Shown here one piece after another: positions 12,614 to 18,866 of a stretch of 36,140 nt of DNA (its first letter is position 1; each line of letters begins with the position of its first letter). Under the pieces are notes generated by a model. That model made no database searches. It had not been told where the DNA came from and saw only the letters and a program-made list of their open reading frames with translations. The stretch comes from a virus: positions 1-36,140 of IMG/VR virus record IMGVR_UViG_3300022538_000248. One strand, given 5' to 3'. The position numbers and the translations under genes were made by a program.

Positions 12614-14190
12614 TATTTCTCCATAAATTCAAATAATAACTGTTTTTTATCAGGCAACCTAAAATCCTGTTTTATATACCATTTGTTGTTGAACTTCTTT
12701 AAGTGTTGTTTGTTTCCAGCGGAGTTTATTATTAAATCACCAATAGTAAGTTGGATAAAATTATCCCCGTTTATACAGTATACTTCTTGATACTCTAAGT
12801 TATTTATTATAGGGTTGTAAACAATGTCATAAGCAATTATTGCATGTTCTTTCGGTATTAAATCGCCTTTTCTTGAAAGCCCCGTATAGTTACTATTTCT
12901 ATCGTTTACTCTGGTTCTTCTCCAATATGGTGTATAATCTTGAGAATAATGTATGTAGTATGTTTGCTTTGCAAGTTCTTTATTCATACCTTCCCTGTCA
13001 TAGTTTACAAAACATTGTGATATATGATACCACTTATCATCAAAACAAACAAGGTTGGTGTCTTTTTTATGGTATATTTTATCGCCAATGATTATAATAT
13101 TAGATTCATGTACGTATCCATCATATTCAGTGGAGTGTACCGCCGTTGCCTTGCTCATTGTGTCATTAGTGATAATCTCATTTACCAAGTCCTTTTTGAG
13201 TATGTGCCCATCAAGCATAGTCTGTGTTATGTTTTTTCTGTCGTATTTACTGTAATACACACCGTTTATATCCACTATGCTTGCTTTCAGCACATATCCA
13301 TCATACCTCTTTACGAACACCGCATCTTTTTTGGATATGAAGTTGCTGGTGCACGCCTCCACCACTCTATCTGGGTCGAGAGCTGGATAGTATCCACGAT
13401 TTGTATGTTCATGTAGAGTTATACAGGAATCGGACTTCCTGTGTATCCCCAACGCATCACTGGAAGTAAGAAGATTGTCTTTGGGATACAAGTATCTGAA
13501 CGTGTCCATATAAGGTAAGTGACACATACCATCTATGATTATATCCTTTTTATAATAGCTTTTGTCCATTTGGTTGACGGTGGTTGTCGGATACCACTTC
13601 CATTTATTTTCTTCTGCCAAATCATAAAACAATGGAAGTAAGGTGTTCGTTCTTGCGTACACTCTGTCCAAATACCCAAATGATGTTTTGCGTTTTGTGC
13701 TTTCAACATTGTCCCATAGCACGGCACGGGCATGTATTCTGTTGTTGCTATCTACAACTACAACAATTCTCACTTTGTTTTTGACATAAAAGTTTAACGC
13801 CTTTTGCATGTCTTTTTGACGCATACAACTTTTCCCCAAGTTGCTTGTATCTGCTAAGAAATAATTAGAATACAAATAAGCATATCTTATTTTGCTTGAA
13901 GGCCATATCTCTATTTTTAGATTTAGTTTCCTTTCTTCTTTAGAAAGTATAATACCCCACATATGAGATGCAGAAATATTACAGGAAACATGTCGGTATA
14001 GAAAATCCTTTAGGGATTTTTTATTTTTACGAGTCCCATCTTTTTCTTCATAGGTAACATGGAAAACGTTGGTTGTGGTTGTATGCGTTATGATAATGTT
14101 AGTTGCTTTTGGTGGAGACTTATAGGTATAACCATATTGTTTGTTATATTCTTTCAATATTTTGTCAAAGTTATATTTTATAGTACTCAT
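12613..14190 (-). CDS. Large phage protein of unknown function with C-terminal QLLFEFM tag
   Basis: 525 aa, the longest left-arm product. A central part reads S-C-M-R-Q-K-D-M, then V-R-I-V-V-V-V-D-S-N-N-R-I-H-A-R-A-V-L-W and D-R-V-Y-A-R. This 'SCM......... RI.(G/A)RA(V/L)LW .... DR.Y' pattern recurs in large unassigned proteins of big phages. The C-terminal half has repeats of a 'K.Y.GYV..(A/S)..' beta segment followed by H-I or Y-Y-S strands. The last residues, D-K-K-Q-L-L-F-E-F-M-E-K, are the same tag as in the KOW proteins. No catalytic motif is recognised. Confidence 0.85.
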   Translation of the reverse strand: MSTIKYNFDKILKEYNKQYGYTYKSPPKATNIIITHTTTTNVFHVTYEEKDGTRKNKKSLKDFLYRHVSCNISASHMWGIILSKEERKLNLKIEIWPSSKIRYAYLYSNYFLADTSNLGKSCMRQKDMQKALNFYVKNKVRIVVVVDSNNRIHARAVLWDNVESTKRKTSFGYLDRVYARTNTLLPLFYDLAEENKWKWYPTTTVNQMDKSYYKKDIIIDGMCHLPYMDTFRYLYPKDNLLTSSDALGIHRKSDSCITLHEHTNRGYYPALDPDRVVEACTSNFISKKDAVFVKRYDGYVLKASIVDINGVYYSKYDRKNITQTMLDGHILKKDLVNEIITNDTMSKATAVHSTEYDGYVHESNIIIIGDKIYHKKDTNLVCFDDKWYHISQCFVNYDREGMNKELAKQTYYIHYSQDYTPYWRRTRVNDRNSNYTGLSRKGDLIPKEHAIIAYDIVYNPIINNLEYQEVYCINGDNFIQLTIGDLIINSAGNKQHLKKFNNKWYIKQDFRLPDKKQLLFEFMEK

Positions 14191-14232
14191 ATTGTAACTC
14201 CTTGTTTAGTAACTACTTAGAGGCATCCTCTA

Positions 14233-14496
14233 CTAATTGAGGTGTATTCCGTAAGCATTTGCATCACTACACAAAATAATTACTTCTTGTCCGATGTGTT
14301 TAGCTTTAGTACCCTCAACTTGGTCTAAGTCTGTGATTTTATCCTTAAATATTTTTGTTGCTGTTGGTTTCACAAGTTTACGAGTACACCTATTACAGTA
14401 CGGATGAACGTTTTTTCGTTTAGTACACCAGTCAGCTATATGGAGTGACATTTCACAACCACATAATGTACACTCTGCTGTGTAACAATCACACAT
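14233..14496 (-). CDS. Cys-rich zinc-binding-like protein (87 aa)
   Basis: The start at 14496 follows GGGAGA and gives M-C-D-C-Y-T-A-E-C-T-L-C-G-C. Further Cys and His (D-W-C, H-P-Y-C-N-R-C) make two probable zinc sites in the first 40 residues, followed by a basic stretch and a C-terminal K-H-I-G-Q-E-V-I-I-L-C strand. The frame stays open upstream to 14652, but that part coincides with the tRNA on the same strand and lacks an SD, so it is excluded. Function unknown. Confidence 0.72.
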   Translation of the reverse strand: MCDCYTAECTLCGCEMSLHIADWCTKRKNVHPYCNRCTRKLVKPTATKIFKDKITDLDQVEGTKAKHIGQEVIILCSDANAYGIHLN

Positions 14497-14548
14497 TTTA
14501 TTTCTCCCGTGCCTTTTGGCATCTAAATATGTTTCCAGTTTACTATAA

Positions 14549-14621
14549 TGCCCCCAATGCGGTTTGAACACATGTCTTTCCCCTGAGAAGGGAATATCCT
14601 TCGCAATTAGACGATGGGGAC
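14549..14621 (-). tRNA. tRNA-Glu (anticodon CTC)
   Basis: On the minus strand a 73-nt cloverleaf can be drawn: acceptor GTCCCCA with TGGGGGC (one G-T pair), linker TC, D-stem GTCT/GGAT with a 9-nt loop, anticodon stem TTCCC/GGGAA with loop TTCTCAG (anticodon CTC), 4-nt variable loop, and T-stem ATGTG/CGCAT with loop TTCAAAC. The discriminator is A and no CCA is encoded. The order resembles bacterial tRNA-Glu, starting GTCCCC..TCGTCTA. The D-loop lacks the usual GG pair (GC instead), so it may be divergent or weak. Confidence 0.8.
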
Positions 14622-14701
14622 GACCAGCAATTATAGGATATAATGCTATCACCCTTAATCACTGGTTAGATTAAACATCCCAATGGATATTTAATATGTG
14701 T

Positions 14702-14950
14702 TTACTTCATTTCCCAACTGATACTTACTTTAACAGGAATTACTCTTATCTCGCAGAGGTCATCAATAATTTCACCAGTTATCGAGTTTATTGCGGCTTG
14801 GTCAAAGTAGCCTTCTTCAAGTCTCTGCCATAGTTCTTTTTCCATTATGAAGTAATCTCCTTCATCTAAAGTATCAAAATAGACACCCACTTTGACATCT
14901 TTAGGGTTTGGTGTTATTTGAGTACCTATTACTGTTTTCTTTTTTGCCAT
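14702..14950 (-). CDS. Hypothetical protein (82 aa)
   Basis: MAKKKTVIGTQITPNPKDVK at the start, then V-Y-F-D-T-L-D-E-G-D-Y-F-I and a C-terminal I-R-V-I-P-V-K-V-S-I strand. The 'L..GDYFI' turn is seen in small beta-barrel phage proteins. SD AGGAG precedes the ATG. No function recognised. Confidence 0.82.
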   Translation of the reverse strand: MAKKKTVIGTQITPNPKDVKVGVYFDTLDEGDYFIMEKELWQRLEEGYFDQAAINSITGEIIDDLCEIRVIPVKVSISWEMK

Positions 14951-14993
14951 TTCTGTTCTCCTAATAAATAATGTTACGGGTTTATGTTGTTAC

Positions 14994-15197
14994 TTACTTA
15001 AATGTTTTATGAAACGAATCCACAGCTTTTTGTAGCTCTTGTTTTGCGTGAGTATAATAAACCTCAAAATATTCTTTGGGCAGGTATTCAAAATGTAACG
15101 CTAAGCAGGCTGTAGTATATAAATCCCTGTGTGCTCCTATATCATTAGGGGTCAGCTTGGTAAATTGCAAATCTGTTCTTTTGTTTTTATTGTTCAT
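14994..15197 (-). CDS. Hypothetical helical protein (67 aa)
   Basis: A small helical, charged protein with an aromatic-rich middle, H-F-E-Y-L-P-K-E-Y-F-E-V-Y-Y-T-H, and a C-terminal amphipathic helix. SD AAGGGG lies before the ATG. No recognised family. Confidence 0.78.
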   Translation of the reverse strand: MNNKNKRTDLQFTKLTPNDIGAHRDLYTTACLALHFEYLPKEYFEVYYTHAKQELQKAVDSFHKTFK

Positions 15198-15208
15198 ATT
15201 ATTCCCCT

Positions 15209-15385
15209 TTATTTCTTCAATAATCTTGCACGTTCCTTCTTTGCTATCCGCCCCTCTTTGTCAAGCTTTGCGAGTTGCTGTTCATTGCTTCGTTGACTGC
15301 GAGCCTGTGTCTGTGCATCAGCCTCCTTGTGTTTTCTTTTTTTCTTTTCGTCAGCTATTTTATGGCCGTATCTTTCTCTTATCAT
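15209..15385 (-). CDS. Highly charged small phage protein (58 aa)
   Basis: A 58-codon frame starting MIRERYGHKIADEKKKRKHK, with R-S-N-E-Q-Q-L-A-K-L-D-K-E-G and K-K-E-R-A-R-L-L-K-K. The 'RS..QQL..LD...G....KER..L' pattern is common in small phage proteins of unknown function. SD GGAGGGG stands 8 bp before the ATG, and the gene overlaps the end of the zinc protein at 15360-15821 by 26 bp. Likely a basic helical protein that binds nucleic acid or a partner. Confidence 0.75.
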   Translation of the reverse strand: MIRERYGHKIADEKKKRKHKEADAQTQARSQRSNEQQLAKLDKEGRIAKKERARLLKK

Positions 15386-15821
15386 GTTGTAATCCCCTCC
15401 AATAAAATAATGGGTATTGCTTTTCTTGTGTTGTAAATAAGGTTTCCTTACTTATACGTGTCCTACTAAAATGATACTTGCGAGCTATTTTTTGTAGCCT
15501 ATCCATTTGGTTAATAAATTTATGTGATATGTTACGTAGATTGAAGAGGTTTTTATTCAAATACTTGTAAATAGTGTATTGCATACTGTCCCCAACCCAA
15601 CACATTCCTATTTTACAGCCTAAACATTTTATAGTACACCCACTATCCCCCAAATAATCACAACTTCCACAACATAAATCTTCACCGTTTCTTTTACACA
15701 TATAACTATTATTGCATATCAATTCACTATCCTCTACTCTAATGTTACATGGATTATATTGTTTAAGTAGTTTATCCGCTTTGTCATAGATTAAGTCATA
15801 TAGCTTTCGTCTGTTTATCAT
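15360..15821 (-). CDS. Cys-rich protein, zinc paralogue 1 of 3
   Basis: 153 aa. K-L-Y-D-L-I-Y-D-K-A-D-K-L-L-K-Q-Y-N-P-C at the start is followed by D-L-C-C-G-S-C-D-Y, then G-C-T-I-K-C-L-G-C-K-I-G-M-C and a basic helical C-terminus. It shares this 'LYD.(I/L)Y..AD.LLK..NPC ... CC..C ... GC..KCL.CK...C' layout with the genes at 15978-16406 and 16611-17054. At least eight conserved Cys suggest two structural zinc ions. Function unknown. Confidence 0.82.
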   Translation of the reverse strand: MINRRKLYDLIYDKADKLLKQYNPCNIRVEDSELICNNSYMCKRNGEDLCCGSCDYLGDSGCTIKCLGCKIGMCWVGDSMQYTIYKYLNKNLFNLRNISHKFINQMDRLQKIARKYHFSRTRISKETLFTTQEKQYPLFYWRGLQHDKRKIRP

Positions 15822-15829
15822 ATTATCCC

Positions 15830-15988
15830 TTAAGATAACCTATACTCTTGTATCCACACTTTACCACCAACAGACTGTGATGCTTCCATAGTTTTGTCAG
15901 CTTTTCGCTTGTCAATAAAAACACCCAAGTCAAACTTGTCTGTGCTTTTATTCAGTTTGCACCAGACAATATATACTTTATCTACCAT
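15830..15988 (-). CDS. Hypothetical protein (52 aa)
   Basis: The frame begins MVDKVYIVWCKLNKSTDKFD and ends V-W-I-Q-E-Y-R-L-S, giving a beta-beta-alpha-beta pattern with F-I-D-K-R-K-A-D-K-T helix. AGGAGG lies upstream, inside the end of the preceding zinc paralogue. It sits between two zinc paralogues with overlaps of a few bases, which supports it. Confidence 0.75.
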   Translation of the reverse strand: MVDKVYIVWCKLNKSTDKFDLGVFIDKRKADKTMEASQSVGGKVWIQEYRLS

Positions 15989-16406
15989 AATTTAGCCTCC
16001 TTTGTCTGTTCCTTATCTGTCTTAACCATTGTTCTTTTGATTGATAATAGCATACTTCTGGGATATTATAGGTTACAAACTTTTCTAATACACCTAACCT
16101 ATAGTCCAAAACTTCATTTTCTTTTTTTGCTTCGGAGCATAGCCATAATTTACACCGTAAACATTTTGTAGCACATCCAAATAAAGAATAATGGTCTGTC
16201 CTCCACTCCTCCCAACAACCACCACAACATAGACGTTTAAGTCTTGTTGTATGCCCTTTTGGATGAGATGTGCAACATAATTTTTTGTCTTTAATGTGTA
16301 TTTTGCAAGGGTTATGTTTCTTAAGTAACCTATCCGCAATATCATATAATCTATCGTATAACGCAGATAACTCCTTTACGGACAAAGATTTAGTAGCTGT
16401 TACCAT
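15978..16406 (-). CDS. Cys-rich protein, zinc paralogue 2 of 3
   Basis: 142 aa from 16406, chosen for the GGAGG 6 bp upstream; an in-frame codon at 16445 lacks it and would cover a 23-codon gene. The sequence has E-L-S-A-L-Y-D-R-L-Y-D-I-A-D-R-L-L, K-H-N-P-C, L-C-C-G-G-C-W and G-C-A-T-K-C-L-R-C-K-L-W-L-C, matching paralogues 1 and 3. The C-terminus is basic. Probably zinc-binding, function unknown. Confidence 0.82.
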   Translation of the reverse strand: MVTATKSLSVKELSALYDRLYDIADRLLKKHNPCKIHIKDKKLCCTSHPKGHTTRLKRLCCGGCWEEWRTDHYSLFGCATKCLRCKLWLCSEAKKENEVLDYRLGVLEKFVTYNIPEVCYYQSKEQWLRQIRNRQRRLNYGR

Positions 16407-16408
16407 TA

Positions 16409-16480
16409 TTAACCTCCGTAAAATTCCCCGCTGTAACAATAACAAGTGGTAACTATTTCAAAGACTTTATATGTTCTCAT
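16409..16480 (-). CDS. 23-aa micro-ORF with a strong ribosome-binding site
   Basis: A 23-codon frame, M-R-T-Y-K-V-F-E-I-V-T-T-C then Y-C-Y-S-G-E-F-Y-G-G, has GGAGG 7 bp before its ATG. That ATG overlaps the stop of the upstream 46-aa gene as ATGA, and its own TAA is two bases before the next ATG, supplying that gene's GGAGG in its last codons. It may be a real peptide or a coupling leader. Confidence 0.5.
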   Translation of the reverse strand: MRTYKVFEIVTTCYCYSGEFYGG

Positions 16481-16617
16481 AGACCAACCTCCAATATTAT
16501 TGCCTTAACTAATGTTACAAGAGTAACGATAACTTTTTGTATCGCTTGCACACTTTGTGTCCAGCCTATTATGGTCAAGGCTGTGCCAGTTATTATACCA
16601 GCTATGTATTTTAACAT
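16477..16617 (-). CDS. 46-aa hydrophobic peptide
   Basis: MLKYIAGIITGTALTIIGW at the start and a second hydrophobic part, V-I-V-T-L-V-T-L-V-K-A-I-I-L. It is likely membrane-associated, with one or two short spans. ATG at 16617 has AGGAG 5-6 bp upstream and the stop overlaps the next ATG. It is not near lysis genes; its role is unknown. Confidence 0.65.
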   Translation of the reverse strand: MLKYIAGIITGTALTIIGWTQSVQAIQKVIVTLVTLVKAIILEVGL

Positions 16618-17054
16618 ATGTACTCCTTTTTCAATGAGTCTTTTAGTATTTGAGTTTTAGTACGATAGTAAGGATACAGAACTATCCCACATTTTTCAGC
16701 GATGTTTTTTAACCGGCGAAGCCTATTCTTCAATATTTTATTTGTAACAAAACCACAGTAAAATAACTTACAGGGTAAACATTTAATAGGACAACCAGTT
16801 TTCGATTGATACTTGCAAGCATGACAACACAAGAAATGCCCTTGTTTTTGTTGCCAGGCAACGAAGCTGTGATGATGATATTGTTTACATAAAACAAACC
16901 CCTTTTTAGTAGTGTGTATATTACAGGGATTGTGTTTTTTAATCAACTTATCTGCGATATTATATATGCGGTCGTATAATGCGGATAAATCGGCTAATAT
17001 AAAATCAAATAATAATTGTTCCCCTGTTGGCATTAGTTGCGTTTGTATCGTCAT
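16611..17054 (-). CDS. Cys-rich zinc paralogue 3 carrying an N-terminal QLLFDF tag
   Basis: 147 aa. The body, D-L-S-A-L-Y-D-R-I-Y-N-I-A-D-K-L-I, K-K-H-N-P-C, L-C-C-H-A-C and G-C-P-I-K-C-L-P-C-K-L-F-Y-C, matches paralogues 1 and 2. In front, residues 10-18 read T-G-E-Q-L-L-F-D-F-I, the peptide that ends the KOW proteins, here joined in frame to the N-terminus. The DNA there (about 16999-17024) also resembles the KOW gene ends. This implies that the tag moved between genes by recombination. Function unknown. Confidence 0.83.
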   Translation of the reverse strand: MTIQTQLMPTGEQLLFDFILADLSALYDRIYNIADKLIKKHNPCNIHTTKKGFVLCKQYHHHSFVAWQQKQGHFLCCHACKYQSKTGCPIKCLPCKLFYCGFVTNKILKNRLRRLKNIAEKCGIVLYPYYRTKTQILKDSLKKEYIC

Positions 17055-17065
17055 TTTATATCCCC

Positions 17066-17230
17066 TTAATCAAGTTTATCACGGCTTTGCCATAGTATGC
17101 CGAAGGCATCCGGTGGTAGGTTTTCGTAATCTTGGACAGCAATTAAGTATGGTTCAGCATCATACATCGGACAGCCGTCGTTTTCGCTATCTATCCAGAT
17201 ATAACCACAAATGCATGCATATTCATACAT
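17066..17230 (-). CDS. Small Cys-containing protein (54 aa)
   Basis: The frame begins M-Y-E-Y-A-C-I-C-G-Y-I-W-I-D and continues N-D-G-C-P-M-Y-D, with an acidic C-terminal half. C-I-C plus C-P could hold one metal. GGAGG stands 5 bp before the ATG. Too short for earlier family assignment; unknown function. Confidence 0.75.
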   Translation of the reverse strand: MYEYACICGYIWIDSENDGCPMYDAEPYLIAVQDYENLPPDAFGILWQSRDKLD

Positions 17231-17294
17231 ACTTTCCTCCTTAGTAAGTTATTTTACTTTGCATAGCCCCAGCGTAGCTTGTAGATTTTGCTGT

Positions 17295-17498
17295 CTATTT
17301 GTTCACTATCTTGGTTTTTATTATCTTTCCTCGGAAGACAATAAGAGTTAAACTGTTGTGCAACACTATACCAAATAACATAATTAATCCCAAACCAAAA
17401 TTGTATTTGAAACTAACGTATATCGCTGTAAAGTGAAAAAACAATTTCCACATACAAGTGCACACAGTAAACAATTTCATCTCTGTTTTGTTTGTCAT
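17295..17498 (-). CDS. Small membrane protein with two spans (67 aa)
   Basis: Start at 17498 behind AAGGAG. Two hydrophobic segments, about residues 8-28 and 34-56 (with G-L-G-L-I-M-L-F-G-I-V-L), then a basic tail K-I-I-K-T-K-I-V-N-K. The frame is open upstream to 17660 but there it overlaps another gene and has no SD. Role unknown; inner-membrane location likely. Confidence 0.75.
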   Translation of the reverse strand: MTNKTEMKLFTVCTCMWKLFFHFTAIYVSFKYNFGLGLIMLFGIVLHNSLTLIVFRGKIIKTKIVNK

Positions 17499-17517
17499 TT
17501 TATCTCCTTTTAATAAT

Positions 17518-17766
17518 TTATTCAGCAAAGCCCCCTGGAAAATGCCTTTCCCCTTTGGCCTTTGACAACCTTCTACCGAAGTCAAGGGACTTAATGTCAA
17601 GCCCTCTCGATATGGCATCACCCTCTTGATGGGCTTGTGTCTCGTAGGGTATATTGTCAACGTGGTCTATCTTTGGGTCTTTCGGCTTGCATTTGTACGG
17701 TAGGCCGTGTACCTTATCATGCCTTAATTGATATAATCGTTTTACTTCTTTGGCTATATTGAACAT
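17518..17766 (-). CDS. Hypothetical charged protein (82 aa)
   Basis: MFNIAKEVKRLYQLRHDKVH at the start, Pro/Lys/Asp-rich middle and a basic end K-A-K-G-E-R-H-F-P-G-G-F. It uses GGGAGG as SD and overlaps the preceding gene by 13 bp. It looks largely disordered. No family recognised. Confidence 0.75.
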   Translation of the reverse strand: MFNIAKEVKRLYQLRHDKVHGLPYKCKPKDPKIDHVDNIPYETQAHQEGDAISRGLDIKSLDFGRRLSKAKGERHFPGGFAE

Positions 17767-18074
17767 CTTACCTCCCCTGTGTAAACATTTATATTTACAG
17801 GAAACAATGTTTGTTTTATCAAATTTATATCTAATTTCTTATCAATAGTTTTTAAGCTGTCTAATATATTTAGTGCATATTCCTCCAAATCTTCAACTGG
17901 CATTGTTCTCGGTGTGTTTGACATCAAACCTGCTTTCCCCAGTAAGTCAAACCACGCAATTAAGACAAGGTATTTAGTCATAGACTCCTTTTCTTTATTG
18001 TCCGAAATACTATTCAGTATTTTATTGCAATCAATCATAAAGCGGCCTATACCTTTTTGGTACGATTCTTTCAT
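17754..18074 (-). CDS. Hypothetical helical protein (106 aa)
   Basis: Mostly alpha-helical: M-T-K-Y-L-V-L-I-A-W-F-D-L-L-G-K-A-G near residue 32, then L-E-E-Y-A-L-N-I-L-D-S-L. Its ATG overlaps the stop of the upstream gene. No motif or family is recognised. Confidence 0.78.
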   Translation of the reverse strand: MKESYQKGIGRFMIDCNKILNSISDNKEKESMTKYLVLIAWFDLLGKAGLMSNTPRTMPVEDLEEYALNILDSLKTIDKKLDINLIKQTLFPVNINVYTGEVRCSI

Positions 18075-18259
18075 TATATCTTCTGAATAGAGTCCGGTAG
18101 GTCTAAAGCAAATAATCGTTTGGCTTTATTTTTTACATCCTGCAATGATATGCTATGCAGAATGCGGGTTTTCTTTACAAAGTATCGTTTCCCGTTGTAG
18201 CTACGCCATTGTAGTTTATAACGTTTTAGTATTGTATTGCCTATTGTTAGCGAATACAT
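18074..18259 (-). CDS. Hypothetical basic protein (61 aa)
   Basis: Basic, with W-R-S-Y-N-G-K-R-Y-F-V-K-K-T-R-I, then a helix K-N-K-A-K-R-L-F-A-L. The layout resembles small beta-beta-alpha DNA-binding domains (integrase Arm-type or AP2-like), but that is a loose similarity. AAGGGA precedes the ATG. Confidence 0.7.
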   Translation of the reverse strand: MYSLTIGNTILKRYKLQWRSYNGKRYFVKKTRILHSISLQDVKNKAKRLFALDLPDSIQKI

Positions 18260-18262
18260 AGG

Positions 18263-18448
18263 TTATTCCCTTTCAAACCATTTGCAATTATTGTTTTTAT
18301 TGATTTTACTCGGTTGTCGAATATAAGACTTCCATTCAGTATGCCAATCATGTTTCATTGTAAGGTTATTAGGGTGTTCGCAGAAAGTACCCTTGTGTGC
18401 CATTCTGCTATAAAAGTGTTTACACCCTTTACAAAATACATTTTCCAT
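18263..18448 (-). CDS. Small zinc-binding-like protein (61 aa)
   Basis: N-V-F-C-K-G-C-K-H-F-Y at the start, T-F-C-E-H-P-N near residue 22 and I-N-K-N-N-N-C-K-W-F-E-R-E at the end. The four Cys in the order 'F.KGC..F.......C.HP........... NK.N.C..FE' are typical of a small phage zinc-binding family of unknown function. SD AGGAG. Confidence 0.82.
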   Translation of the reverse strand: MENVFCKGCKHFYSRMAHKGTFCEHPNNLTMKHDWHTEWKSYIRQPSKINKNNNCKWFERE

Positions 18449-18451
18449 AGT

Positions 18452-18598
18452 TTATCTCCTAAATGCCTTTTGCTCAACAGCCCGTTTGTATTCCTCTTGC
18501 AGGCGTATCCAGCGATACCTTGATTGTGCATATCTGCCTTGACGTTTTAGTGCTGCTCCCTCTTGCTCTGCTTGTGTGTCTATTTCTGCTTTGTTCAT
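18452..18598 (-). CDS. Small helical protein (48 aa)
   Basis: Start at 18598 behind GAGGAG, giving M-N-K-A-E-I-D-T-Q-A-E-Q-E-G and a basic C-terminal helix. The open frame continues upstream to 18703 but would overlap the zinc-ribbon gene in another frame. Function unknown. Confidence 0.7.
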   Translation of the reverse strand: MNKAEIDTQAEQEGAALKRQGRYAQSRYRWIRLQEEYKRAVEQKAFRR

Positions 18599-18599
18599 T

Positions 18600-18791
18600 C
18601 TATTTCTCCTCATAGTAAACTGTCTCTGCATATTCAATAGCATAATCTTCGCTAAACTTTGCACCACACCCCAAACACTCTGCCGGATACCGTAATGTAT
18701 CATCGGTTATTTGAAACGCTGCATAGTCTATACTTTCACTACCACAATAAGGACACTTGCCTAAACATTCTTTCGTTTTTAGTTCTAACAT
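18600..18791 (-). CDS. Zinc-ribbon protein (63 aa)
   Basis: Two pairs, G-K-C-P-Y-C-G-S and A-E-C-L-G-C-G-A-K-F, form a classic zinc ribbon resembling the Lar-type restriction-alleviation ribbons of phages (C-P-x-C-G ... C..CG). An acidic tail follows. SD is GAGG. Function is not certain; the Lar comparison is by pattern alone. Confidence 0.82.
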   Translation of the reverse strand: MLELKTKECLGKCPYCGSESIDYAAFQITDDTLRYPAECLGCGAKFSEDYAIEYAETVYYEEK

Positions 18792-18806
18792 TTTATCCTC
18801 TTAGTT

Positions 18807-18866
18807 TAACAGTATTGGGGTATATACCGTACAGTCCATTATACGGTATATTAGCTAATACTGTTA
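18807..18866. repeat. 60-bp two-part inverted repeat
   Basis: Outer arms TAACAGTATT (18807-18816) and AATACTGTTA (18857-18866) are perfect 10-bp complements; inner arms ATATACCGTA (18822-18831) and TACGGTATAT (18842-18851) are a second perfect 10-bp pair. It fills the gap between two minus-strand genes and includes the stop codon of the upstream one. There is no U-run, so it is not a plain terminator; an operator, RNA-stability hairpin or processing site would fit. Confidence 0.85.

Noticed and set aside
12840-13416. Plus-strand frames opposite the 525-aa gene
   Set aside because: Tyr/Phe/Val/Ser-rich shadows of a long minus-strand gene; no SD.
14497-14652. N-terminal extension of the 14233-14496 zinc protein
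   Set aside because: It coincides with a complete tRNA cloverleaf on the same strand and has no SD.
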